Below are positions 1-10,019 of a stretch of DNA of 25,198 nt, in pieces. The position numbers and the translations under genes are program-made. Numbering within the stretch: position 1 is the stretch's first letter; each line of letters starts with the position of its first letter. Origin of the DNA: Phaeoceros laevis (lineage: Eukaryota > Anthocerotophyta > Anthocerotopsida > Notothyladales); assembly GCA_049999765.1 (NCBI GenBank), contig JBNGIQ010009194.1:1-25198 (forward strand), given 5' to 3'. The notes under the pieces were generated by a model. That model was not told the DNA's origin and did no database searches. It was given only the letters and a program-made list of their open reading frames with translations.

Positions 1-8
1 GTTATATT

Positions 9-326
9 TTTATAAATAATATAACTAGTTTCTAATTCCATATCTTATCATAGGTTGCTCCTTAACTTCCTACTACTCTTACAACTTTCTACTTGAGTGG
101 CTATCTTTTGGACCTCCTACAATGTGATAAGTCTTTGCACAATTTTGAGATACCAAATAACTATTAATCAAATGAGAATATGGCATTTATACCAAAATCT
201 ATTTTATAAAAAAATTATAACGTATTTATAAATTATATAGTTATTTCTAATTCAGAGTTTTATGATACCTCGTTCACACTACTCCTACAACTTCCTACAA
301 CTTGATAGTTGGGTGGCTATGTGGTT
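9..326. repeat. Two diverged direct repeats in AT-rich DNA
   Basis: The segment near 9-111 and the segment near 225-326 share the same order of words: tttataaatwatata, then tttctaattc, then tacaactt-ctac, then gtggctat. The spacing is about 216 bp. The copies are imperfect, so this looks like an old duplication or two remnants of one dispersed element. No open frame of note lies here. No terminal inverted repeats were recognised. Confidence 0.45.
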
Positions 327-557
327 GAAGCTTAGGCAACAAATTCTGGTCCATGTCCATGTAATTGCAATAACACAAAAAGGTAATAATAAGTAATAAA
401 TAACAATATGACTGAAAAACAAACAAACATATTGATTTTCCAAACAACTACCTTGCACAAAGAAACAAAAATTTGGTTTCATAAAGCTGCGTACGGATAT
501 TTGAAATATGAACTTGGCGCATGGAAGTAGCCTTAGACGGCCCGACGAATTTCTTAT

Positions 558-576
558 CCCGTTACGTCGTAACGGG
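558..576. promoter_or_regulatory. Perfect 9-bp inverted repeat, possible MYB/bZIP site
   Basis: CCCGTTACG and CGTAACGGG flank a single T. Each arm carries CCGTTA/TAACGG, which resembles MYB core sites (including the AACGG core of mitosis-specific MSA elements), and the centre holds ACGT, a bZIP core. It lies about 0.9 kb upstream of the peptide-gene start codon and just upstream of a TATAAA at 659-664. A regulatory role is inferred only from sequence form. Confidence 0.35.
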
Positions 577-658
577 CTGTTATAGCTGGACGGGGGACGC
601 GAAGTTGGTGGCGTTGGCTAAAGGGGGCAGCCGGCGAAACAGGGTACATAAGTTAAGT

Positions 659-1479
659 TATAAACCGAGAGGGGGAGAAGGGAGGCGATCCCGGTCCCGG
701 TCCGGTCCCGAGTGTGGCCGGTATCCCGTGGGGCCACCCGAGCTTTGCAGAGGCGCGGGCTGGATCCGCTTGGAGGTCCCTGAAAGCGCCTCTTGCTTTG
801 AGAGGTCACATTGCCATCACAGCAGTTGCATCATGGCTGTTATATCTGGTTGTGAGGTCGGTGATGACATGAGAGAGAAATGTCAAACGTTTGAATTTAT
901 CCACACACGCCTTCCTTTAATGGCGTGCAGCGACGTTTGTTCTTTTGCGTCAAGCAAGACGACAGGGAGAAACTCTTTTTTTGTATCACGTTGCTGCCAG
1001 GAAAAAGGAGCGAGATTGCAAAAATCAAGGTAGGCGCCTGTGACAGGGCGAGGACGAGTAGATAAAATTGGGAATGCAGCGTGGCAGCCTCTTTGCGGGT
1101 TTCTCTCTCTAGCCGACGCTCTTTCTCTCTCTCTCTCGCACTCTCTCTCAGCACGACGAATCTATTGGCGCCATTCCTCGAGCAGGCAGATGTTTGTTGC
1201 TAGCGATTTGACCTCTAGGCTGCTGCTGCTGCTTTAACCGTGCATGCATATTCTATAGGCGCGCAGGGAAGGGAATGAAGGGAAGCAGAATTTTGACCAG
1301 GCGCGCATTCTCATTCTCCGCCCGCCGGCATATTCAATTCCGCCTGCGGGACAGGCTGTAAGGCCCTCCCGGCGTACCTGCTTGCCTTGCGCTGTAGCAC
1401 TGCCATACCTAGAGGAAGGAAGGAAGGAGGGAAGGAGGTTGAGCGCATTCTGTTGCTGAGGTGAGGTGTCAGGGCGGAG
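659..1479 (+). promoter_or_regulatory. Putative promoter and 5' leader of the peptide gene
   Basis: A TATAAA word is at 659-664. Downstream there is a plausible leader intron: donor AAG|GTAGGC at 1030, then a long CT-rich tract at 1101-1149, then CTCTCAG ending at 1151. A GGAA-rich purine tract follows at about 1411-1440. No convincing protein was found in the open frames crossing this stretch. The transcription start and the leader intron are inferences; RNA reads would settle them. Confidence 0.3.
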
Positions 1480-2105
1480 ATGACGAGGGAGGAGGAGTGC
1501 AGGTTCATGAGGGAAAGGGAAAGGGGGAGAGGGAGCCAGGGCTGGCTTGTTCTCACTCTCTTCTGCCTGCTGCTGGCCTCCTGCTGCTTCACCTTCGCTT
1601 CCGCGCGCCTGCTGCCTGGTGAGTGACTTGATGAGTTGAGAAGGGATGGAGTCCTGGGCAGGGAGAGTGTGTCTGTTGTTGCTGGTGAAGGTCACTCATT
1701 TTCCAACGGCTCGCAGAGTTGCAAGAGGTGCGATCCAGGGACGCTATGGAGGAAGTTGCGGTTGCTTCTGGCCAGCAGGTGAGTGATGACAGACTTACCA
1801 GTGGGATGGACTTGGAAGGTTTGCTTGAGCCTGCTTTTTTTTTTCCCGGCGACCTGAGCTGAGTCCTGTTGTTGTTTTTGCCTTGTGGTGGGGTGCAGTC
1901 TGCGGCCTTGTTGGATGGCTCACAGCTGAAGCCTGATGGTGAGAGCAAGATCCCTGCGGCGCGTGCGTTGAGAGAGCAGCAGGGAGACAGGTTTCTGCTG
2001 GCCTACTTCACAGCGGACTATGCCGACCCAAAGCCGGACCCCCACCCTGACCCTAGTCGGCCCCCGATGATCCCCCACCCCTACGTGTTCCGTAGCATTC
2101 CGTAG
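1480..2105 (+). CDS. Secreted peptide precursor, PSY-like (tyrosine-sulfated peptide family)
   Basis: Three exons are inferred: 1480-1618, 1717-1778 and 1899-2105, with donors GTGAGTGA and GTGAGTGATG and acceptors CGCAG and TGCAG. They total 408 nt (135 aa) with consistent phase. Residues 22-42 form a hydrophobic signal-peptide core ending AFTF-type/ASA, with likely cleavage after A42. A second in-frame Met (M10, at 1507) could also be the start. Residues 107-123 read DYADPKPDPHPDPSRPP. From memory this aligns without gaps to Arabidopsis PSY1 (DYGDPSANPKHDPGVPPS), sharing DY, DP, P, DP and PP. In that family the Asp-Tyr is sulfated by TPST, prolines may be hydroxylated, and the apoplastic peptide signals through LRR receptor kinases controlling growth and stress balance. 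A 12-residue tail follows the motif. The precursor is longer than typical Arabidopsis members (about 70-110 aa). Family assignment is an inference from a short motif plus secretion signal. Confidence 0.7.
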
Positions 2106-2599
2106 CCCTAGTCTGTGATAGGAATTGGCTGTGGTAGCTCTCACGGTGTTGTGCATTGGGGCGGGGCAGGTGCTTGTTGGCTTGTTCCTTGTGGTGGTTC
2201 ATGCGGAGTAGGGGGGTTTGAGGAGATTAGAATCCTTTTGTGGTGACAGAAAGGTTTTGTAACTATTGCTGTGACTTTGCGCGATGATAGCCCAGATTTT
2301 ATCTTGTACAAAACGGCACCTTTTGGGGCAATGACATTTAGTGAATGTGTTTGGTTTCCACATGCTTTCAAATTACACAAGATTTTTCCGGATTGTCTGT
2401 CAGTTCGTCGCTTTTCTTCACCATAACTGAGGTTAGGCTGCTGTGTACTCGATCCAGGGATTCGATTGTTACCTGGTTTGGGGGTCTGTAGATCACAAGA
2501 ATGGCAGTGAAATCTAGCCCTTGGATCTTTCTATTTCAGGCCACTGCCGAGATTGATAAGTCAGCAGGTGTTTGAGATTAGTAAGAACATGAACAAATG
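2106..2599. other. Intergenic stretch between convergent genes
   Basis: This holds the presumed 3' ends of the PSY-like gene (from the left) and the BASS gene (from the right). No coding frame with recognisable features, RNA gene or repeat was seen. Confidence 0.5.
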
Positions 2600-4047
2600 T
2601 TACTTGGATGTGATCTGCCTTTTTGAGTCTGTCGTTGGCCTGAGCCTCCACAGCCCAGCAAGCACACTGCCGAATATGGAATGGCACACACTGGAGACTG
2701 CGCAGGGAACGGCAGTGAGGGGATTGGCGAAGTGCTTTCCCGCAAGCACCACTCCCAGGATGGAGTTTTGCATGCCAACCTCTATAGAGATGGTGCGTGA
2801 GCTTGCTTCGTCGAACTGGAGCAGGTGAGAGAGAACATAGCCACCCAGGAAGCCCAGTGCATGTAGTGAAGCTGCTGCCAGCAGCACCTGTTTCATCAAA
2901 GCAAAGAGAATGATTACTCACCTTCCTCCGGAATCAGAGCTTGCAAATGGGGGAGGAAGTGTATGAGCTCACCTGCCCTCCAGAGGTGAGAATTGCTTGA
3001 GAGCACTGTCCAATGACCCCAGCACAGATAAGCGTCACAGTGATCACTGCAACAGGTGGTGCAAAAAGAGAGATTTTGCGAACCAGCTTGGGCAGGAACT
3101 GGTTGAGCACAACCCCTGCCAGCACCGGCAGCAGCACCACCTGAACGGTGGACTTGAAAAGGGCAGCTGCATCCACGGCTACATTCTGTCCCACAAGCCT
3201 TGCCGTCAGCATTGGAGTCATCACCACAGCCAGGAATGTGCTTGCTGCTGTCATGAGAACCGATAGTGCAACGTTGCCACGAGCCAAGTAGGTGACAATG
3301 TTGCTGGCGGTGCCTCCTGAAGAAACCAACCTGCTCAATGAGAGGGGACCATACCAGCTTCATCCAAGAATGAGCATGCAACCAATTTCAGGGGGAGAGC
3401 AGACCTGGACAGCATGCCACAAGCACAAGGCCTGCTGTGTAATGGGCTGGCAATTGCAGCAGATTTGCCACCAATACTCCTGCTGCAGGCATAACGGTGT
3501 ATTGCAGTACCACTCCAGCCACAAGCTGCTTGGGCATGGTCAGTGCCCCTTCGAAGTCCTTGAAAGAGAGGGTCATTCCCATACCCAGCATTGTCAGCAC
3601 GATGCCGAGAAACTGGACCTGGCTGTTCACCCATAGGAAAGCTTGGGGTCTGAGTAGTGCAAGTATAGATGCCACGGCAACCCAGACTGGGAATCCCAGA
3701 GAGATAGCCTCCCCGTACTCCCCGACTTTCTGCTCCCAGCCCTTGGCGACATTCTGGTCACCCTCAAAGCCTTGATCATCGTTCCCAAGAGCTGTGGTTC
3801 CTGGAGTGGCATTCAACCGGAATTTGGCAACCGTCCTTGACTGCTGCCCGTCTTGAAAATCGCTCCGATTAGCGGGCCCGGCCACGGAACATCTTAGAGT
3901 TGAGTTGCTGCGGATACAAGACAAGCTGCTGCCATTCTTTGCCCAGGCCTGAAACCTGAGATGCGATGCAACACGGGCTACCCTCAAGTTTAGGGACGAG
4001 CAAGCGAACTTGCTCAACTGCGTCCGTCCAAGTGCCACCGAGTTCAT
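2600..4047 (-). CDS. Plastid bile acid:sodium symporter family protein (BASS)
   Basis: Three exons on the minus strand: 4047-3405, 3316-2973 and 2887-2600. All have GT-AG junctions, and the total is 1275 nt (424 aa). The first ~90 residues are Ser/Arg/Ala-rich, as expected of a plastid transit peptide. The rest is a polytopic membrane protein with BASS signatures: [20 protein letters not shown] spanning the exon 1/2 junction, an LPVLAGVVLNQF helix, and EVGMQNSILGVVLA...HFANPLTAVPCAVSSVCHS near the C-terminus. Plant BASS1/BASS2-type proteins sit in the plastid inner envelope and carry Na+-coupled organic acids (pyruvate for BASS2). I cannot tell BASS1 from BASS2 by eye, so substrate is left open. 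It is divergent from EXO1, with start codons about 660 bp apart. Confidence 0.9.
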
Positions 4048-4705
4048 AGCTACTTATCCCTCAGCTTCTCCCAAAGCTCCAATCGTGAAGGCCCAGAAGG
4101 AAAAGAGGGGACAAGCGTGAGAGCATTCCCACATACATATCTCAACCCGGGGCAGCTGCATGTCCTAACTTCCGCACCAGGACGAAAAAACCTAGCAAGA
4201 TGTCACTACTGTATGAGCCAACTATAGTTACTACAGCCATCACTTTGCCGGGACTGCCACTCTCCTGCAAATCTATCTTTGTTGCCCAATCTGTGATCAG
4301 CTGCTGCGCAGCCCTAATTCCCTAGAAACAGTGGTACTACTGAAGTTGTTCGGAGTTCGAACCCACTAAAAATTGGATACTAGACTACCTTGGGTGGAAG
4401 CAAGTTCAAGCAACCCATAGTTACAGGATAACAATGTTGGGCGGGAAAAGCCTTCAACGTTTGAATGCTGGCGAACCCCAAAACCGAGGGAAGCTGGTGG
4501 ATTGCGGATACTCAACGGGTCGAAATCTTCTCTGGCACCGTGGCACATTCTCCTTCAGAGCTTGTGCACTGAGCAAGAAATGAAGACTGGGCCGACCTTT
4601 CCGTCAAAGTCGTGATCATCCCTGGGAGTTGTGAATGTGCTGGTGATCTCCACTGGAAGCGTTGAGTGGTGACAGCAGGGAATGTCCACAGCTTGAATTA
4701 CCGCA
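4048..4705. promoter_or_regulatory. Shared intergenic region between divergent BASS and EXO1 genes
   Basis: The two start codons face away from each other across 658 bp, so both promoters must lie here or in 5' introns. No clear TATA box, palindrome or microsatellite stands out. No coding frame of interest is seen. Confidence 0.5.
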
Positions 4706-7700
4706 ATGGGCATTCAAGGACTGCTCAAGGCTCTGAAGCCCTTCACCAATGCAGTCCATGTACAGAAATATGCTGGACAACGGGTGAGGAAAAATTGGAT
4801 CTGTTGTTCTCATTCATCAGTGCTCCGCAGATTTTCTGCTTCTGTTTAAGAACTGACCCGCTTCTGTGGGAATTCAGGTGGGTATTGATGCTTACTCATG
4901 GCTTCACAAAGGAGGTGAAAACCTGCCTCTGACAATCCGTTGGCAAAGTTTACTTCCAGGCAGGCAGTGGCCCTTCCGGGCAATTCTTCTCGTCTAAAGC
5001 ATTTGTGATGTCCCCAAAACAGCGTATGGCTGCAGCACGGAGCTCTGTCGGCAATCCAGCCTGGTCCCAGCGGAGGACCCATCAAAGCTCCTGTATGTGA
5101 AGTACTGTATGCATCGCATTTTCATGCTCAAGTACAACGGGGTGATCCCGGTGATGGTTTTTGATGGTGGCCGCCTCCCACTCAAAGCAGCCACCGAAAA
5201 TGAAAGGCAGAGGTTGGTGGTACTCATCGGGATGATTGGCTTTCACCAGGCAGCAGCAGCAGCTCTGAGATACCGTCAGGATATGCGTTGAGGTAATGCT
5301 GTGCTTACAAAGATTTTATCCAATGCAGGCAACGTGAGAAGAATCTCGAATTGGCTCAAGAAAGTCAAGCAAGAGGAGACTTTGCAGGTGCCAATGAGTA
5401 CTTTCAGGTTTGCGACCTATACCTGACTGAGACACTCTTACCAACTTCATCTCAGGTGAAATCATGTGAATGTTTTGAAGAACATTTATTTTCCAATCTG
5501 CAGAAAGCTGTGGAGATAACACCGCTGATGGCTAACGAACTCATCAGGGTACGTGTACACATTCATTATTCATGAAATGCGAGTCTTCCCAGTGTAGCTA
5601 TGGGCAGGTTAGTGCTGTTGTGATCTGAACGAGGGTTGCTTATAATTTCAGGTTCTGAAGGACAATGGAGTGGAGTTTGTAGTTGCACCGTATGAAGCCG
5701 ACGCCCAATTAGCATGGCTTGCCAAAAGGCCTCCTGAGGCTGGAGGAGTGGCAGCAATCATCAGTGAGGATAGTGACCTGCTTGCCTACGGTTGCCCCGT
5801 GGTACACCCTTTTTCTTTCCACAAATCGTGCATTTGAGACACATATCCTGGTGCTCAATTAATCTGGGACCTGATTCAATCTGAAGCTGCGTGTTGCCGT
5901 GATGAAGGTTATCTTCAAGATGGACAAATACGGTCAGGGTGAGGAGATATCGATTCAGCAAGTGTTTGAGTCGGCCACGGTTTCGGGTTGCAAATTGTCG
6001 TTCGGCAGATTCGATGCACAAATGTTCCTTGGTGAGAACCAACTACTACTTCGGATTGTTAAACTCCTCATCCTTCCTACTGCGAAGCCTCCTGACCAGG
6101 TCGATGCAATTTATTGGCAGGGATGTGCGTACTTGCTGGCTGTGATTTCCTCCCATCGATTCCAGGAATTGGAATCATGAAAGCTCATGCGATAGTAGAG
6201 AAATACGAGGATCTTGATTGGGTAAGACCAGCTTTGGAGCTCCTTTAAGCCCTGGCCGGATTGAGCTTGGTTTTTTTGGACTGACCCAAGGAATGTGCAT
6301 AGCTCAGGCCCTGTCCAAGATCGCCAAGGAGAAGAAAGTTACCCTTCCAGAGAGATACATCCTTGACTTCTGGCAGGCAAGAGCCATTTTCCTACATGCT
6401 AGAGTGTAAGTCGAGGCCCTTCTGCAAATTCATACTGTGTTGGCTTTGTTCGTGAAGCTGTCAGGAAGACCAATTAAAAGCTTGAGGTTGCCATGTGACT
6501 GACAGGTATGACACCGTGAAGCGAGAACTACAGTTCCTCAACCCTCTGCCAGAAGACTTTGAGGAGAGGTGTGGTGCGGACACGGACTTCTTGGGACCGT
6601 ATCCTCCATGTCTGCTTCCCGCCAGTGAATGAAGGTTTCTTTGCTTGTGCAAACCATCACTACTCTCATAGAGGCTTTGTGCTCTTTCCGTTGATCCCGC
6701 TTTTCAAGTGATGAATCTTAAACCAGTTTCCTACAGAGAGCTGCCACAGTCGAGGGCAAGAGCCATTGCTCAAGGCTTCCTGGATCCCATCACAATGTGT
6801 GCTTTCAACATGTCGCAGAGAAGAGCAGGCTCGTTCACTGCACTCAAACCCTCCGGGGTCAGGGTTAAACAGGTAGATTCTGATCGCCCACGAGAAAGCT
6901 AAGGAAGTGATGAAACCCCTACACAGTGGAACGATCATCCTGGCAGCTTCCGTGTAAGTATTTGACTTACTTCCCACTTGTTGCAGGAGGTTGCGTCGAC
7001 TACTGGCAGCAAAGGGCCCTTCGATTTCTTCGGAACTTGCCGGGCAGGCCATGGCGCATCGTTCACTTCCCAACCAGGTAGGATTCATGATTGATATGGA
7101 GGTAGTCGCGCTGTTTGTGCCCAGTACCATCGCTAGTTCTTTCCAGCTGAGACGTGTTAGTCAAGGTGATGGGTTTGGTGATTCTGCTCTGGTCTGTAAT
7201 GTATTACAGTGAGCTCCAGCCAGCCTCCTCCATCCAAGAACCAGGGAGACCATGGATTTGTAGCTCACCTCCAGCACATGGGTGTGAACATGGCAGCTGG
7301 GAGAAGCAGCGTTTTACAGGAACACAATGGGGTGAAGCGAGTGCTTCCGCCCCTGCCAGACAACAACCCGTTCAAGAGGGCAAAGCAGCACGACCTACGT
7401 TGGGGGGGAGAGCAGCTGCTGTCCAGGTCTGATGAGAAGGAGAACGTTACTGAACATAACGGGAAAGAGTCATCCTACTGCTTTTCCGATCACAGGCAGC
7501 AGCGGGGTACGGAAGGAGTTGCAACATGCGGCCACAGCACTCAGCAGTCGGGCTTTCAACCTCAAAGCAGCGGCTTGGACTGCTTGTCCGAGCCACAGCA
7601 GAGCAGCGACACTCGCTCGACCTCTTCCGACATCACCTCCTGGGACGTGAAGGGCTCTGGGGCCTCTGACCACGACTGGAATGATCCATGGCCAGCAGCA

Positions 7701-7928
7701 GAGGAGGCGCTGATCAGCCAACACCAGGAACTGGTGTTAGAAGAGCCCGACTCTCAGCAGAGCAGCACGTCAAGAATAGTAATTGGGACAGGAGAGAACG
7801 CTCCAAGGCCCGTGTATCGTGGCAAGCCAAGAAGCAGGAGCAAGCTTTTGCCAAATCCACAAAAGCCGCCGACTCTATCCGGTGGCTGTGGAATTCTGCG
7901 CTTTTTCAAGCCTGTTACCAGCAGATGA
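4706..7928 (+). CDS. EXO1: Exonuclease 1 (5'-3' exo/flap nuclease, XPG/RAD2 family)
   Basis: Thirteen exons were traced: 4706-4783, 4878-4914, 5023-5212, 5329-5407, 5504-5548, 5652-5798, 5908-6031, 6121-6221, 6308-6405, 6506-6598, 6737-6872, 6987-7077 and 7210-7928. All junctions are GT-AG with consistent phase, giving 1938 nt (645 aa). The N-terminus [13 protein letters not shown] and the order XPG-N, XPG-I, helix-two-turn-helix are diagnostic. Metal-binding acidic residues are visible: D30 (GIDAYSWLH), D86 (VFDGG), E158 and D160 (PYEADAQL), D183 and D185 (SEDSDLL), and D242 ([12 protein letters not shown]). EXO1 acts in nuclear mismatch repair, double-strand-break resection and recombination. 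The long last exon codes a Ser/Gln-rich, presumably disordered tail ending [13 protein letters not shown], which resembles a PIP box lacking its usual Gln. Two exons are very short (37 and 45 nt). At the exon 6/7 junction (CP|V) one basic residue usual in homologs seems absent, so that junction is the least certain. Confidence 0.93.
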
Positions 7929-9425
7929 TAGTCTGGCACCAGGTAGACCGGAACAATAACTGCTTGCAGTTCCCCCATCTAGCTGAGCGGATTCTATCCT
8001 CAAATAGCTTGTCTAGCATGCCTCGAGAATCCTTAATTCGTCGACCTGTGGCATGTACGTAAAACCTGCCGCCTTGAGCGCTACTTTCACTGCAACGTAC
8101 CCCCCCCTTTGGAGGCCAAACTATCGTGTTGTTGCTTCTAATGCTTTAAGCCAAACTTTATGTGAATCAAGGGAGGAGTCGGGGGACTGCTTTGCACCCC
8201 AGTTGGCAGTCCATTTGTGAGTTATAAAATCCCCTAATACCAGGAAAAAAAGTCCATTTGTGAATGACCTTTTCCGGTTACTCCGCATTCTTGTTGTGTA
8301 TATTATTATCTGCGTTAGCTTCCATATATGAGTTTAAGTTGAGAAACAACTCTAGGATTGTCTCCTATTTTATCTATGAGTAAGGAATATCCATCTTTCA
8401 AATTTTAAAATAAAACAGTAAATTAGAAATTACAAAACTATTATTTTTAATATCGATTTAAAACTAATTATTCAAGAATTCAAAGAAAATAATCTTAATT
8501 TATAACTTAACAGAACTCATATGAGCATAAAATACATACAAAGAAATGTAGNNNNNNNNNNNNNNNNNNNNNNNNNNNNNNNNNNNNNNNNNNNNNNNNN
8601 NNNNNNNNNNNNNNNNNNNNNNNNNNNNNNNNNNNNNNNNNNNNNNNNNNNTAAGAATATAAGGAACCTAATACCTTATTATACAGAAAGAGAATAATTT
8701 ATCATATAAATAAATTTTAAAAGAACATTGCAAAATATAGGATATAAAAAAGCATGGATGAGTGAGTGAATTCTATTATAAATAAGAGAAGAACACAGAA
8801 TATTAAAAATAAGATTTAAAATAATATAATAAGATAATATAAAAGAAAAAAAAATAAAAATCTTAAATATCTAATTTTTGTAGTATACTTAAGCTATCAT
8901 GTTATGTACTCTATCTCAATATGTACTCTATGTCAACATACTAAAGCAAGAAAAGATGCATTAAAATTTTGTGTGTAGTCATGCACTTAAACCTTTTTAA
9001 GTTGAATGTGATTGGAGATGGGTGGTACATAATTGTGTTAAGAGGCCTTCATTGCCTCGTAAGCCTCATACAAACTAGACCTCAGTGAACAGAAGTTGAC
9101 AACAAGATTGAATGGCCCAAGGACCATCTATCCTCATAGCAAGCCATCTCACAACGATGGATGAAAATTAGTCTTGCCACTACTTATTAGTGCATTGCTA
9201 GTTTCTTTTGTTCATGTCCTTCTATTCCACATGTCCTTTAGACTACCCACTTCCATGTTCCAACACTTGCAGGTGCCCAAATCCGGGGCAAGGGGGGACC
9301 CTACATGGGGCTGTCTAACCTCCTCAAAATCAACACACACACACACACATTCTTGGACAAACACACCTTAGTCTGCATGCTGTTCTCCATGCGATATGTT
9401 ACTAGGCAACACGAATGTCATCTCC
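7929..9425. other. AT-rich intergenic region with an assembly gap and a CA microsatellite
   Basis: After the EXO1 3' end, composition drops to strongly AT-rich from about 8290 to 9000. Ns occupy 8552-8651 (exactly 100, so the size is nominal). A (CA)8 run lies at 9334-9349. No recognisable gene, tRNA or transposon end was found. Confidence 0.6.
8552..8651. other. Assembly gap (100 N)
   Basis: Exactly 100 Ns between AT-rich flanks; true length unknown. Confidence 0.99.
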
Positions 9426-10019
9426 TCATGCCACGCATGCCTCTCGTGGCAACTCATTCTGCCGTGGAAGCATGACTGCTAGAGCTACCACGCATCCAAA
9501 GAAGCACCCAAAAAAGCATCCAAAGAAGAAGACAAAAAGAGAATCAAAGAGCTTGGTAAGTGACGCTGGCCGATATGACTCATCCGTCAATGCCCATAGC
9601 ACTCCGCAAGCGCACAAGCACCCAAAAAAGAACATGAAGAACCTCTCTAGAGCCTTCATGTACTGCCTATACCTGCTCCTCAATAGCGCGGCGGGGGGGA
9701 AATCGACCTCCACCACCTCTCCAACCCTGAACCTCTCCAAACTAAGTCCTGGCAAGTCCTTGTTGTGGCCTGCCTCCAACGCCCGCCACACACCATCTTT
9801 GTCTCTGTACCGCAAGGCATCCACTCCAAACCTTGCCAGAACATTGTCCACATTCACCCACCCCCTGCCATAGTAGTTGTCCACAAGATTCACAGTGGCG
9901 CTTTGTCCCCCACGTTTTCTGAACTTCACTTTGCTTGCCATGCATGCCCTCCAGAATTGGCTCCCCAAAGACCCGCGGCATGCATGGCTCAATACTTCTT
10001 CACTTCTTCTCTTTTGCAA
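9426..10019 (-). CDS. Hypothetical ORF with basic N-terminus and Phe/Gly/Cys-rich C-terminus
   Basis: A 197-codon open frame. The more likely start is the Met at 9941 (MASKVKFRKRGGQ), giving 171 aa. Residues after that start read like a globular domain (NLVDNYYGRGWVNVDNVLA, then FGVDALRYRDKDGVWRALEAG, then GEVVEVDFPP). They are followed by two hydrophobic stretches, one with the FFGC repeat encoded by a 12-nt tandem repeat. I do not recognise the family. It stands alone in gene-poor DNA, which fits a transposon fragment or an orphan gene. The plus-strand frame over the same DNA is Lys/His-rich and looks less natural. Confidence 0.35.
   Translation of the reverse strand: MQKRRSEEVLSHACRGSLGSQFWRACMASKVKFRKRGGQSATVNLVDNYYGRGWVNVDNVLARFGVDALRYRDKDGVWRALEAGHNKDLPGLSLERFRVGEVVEVDFPPAALLRSRYRQYMKALERFFMFFFGCLCACGVLWALTDESYRPASLTKLFDSLFVFFFGCFFGCFFGCVVALAVMLPRQNELPREACVA
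9493..9528. repeat. Three tandem 12-nt units
   Basis: Units CATCCAAAGAAG, CACCCAAAAAAG and CATCCAAAGAAG follow each other. A further related unit lies at about 9620-9631. On the minus strand they encode the FFGC-type repeats of the hypothetical ORF. Confidence 0.75.

Noticed and set aside
521-1033. Plus-strand 170-codon open frame upstream of the peptide gene
   Set aside because: Composition is irregular, no domain is recognisable, and it overlaps the presumed promoter, TATA word and leader-intron donor.
8290-9000. AT-rich stretch as organellar DNA insertion or centromeric satellite
   Set aside because: No organelle gene and no regular monomer period was seen.
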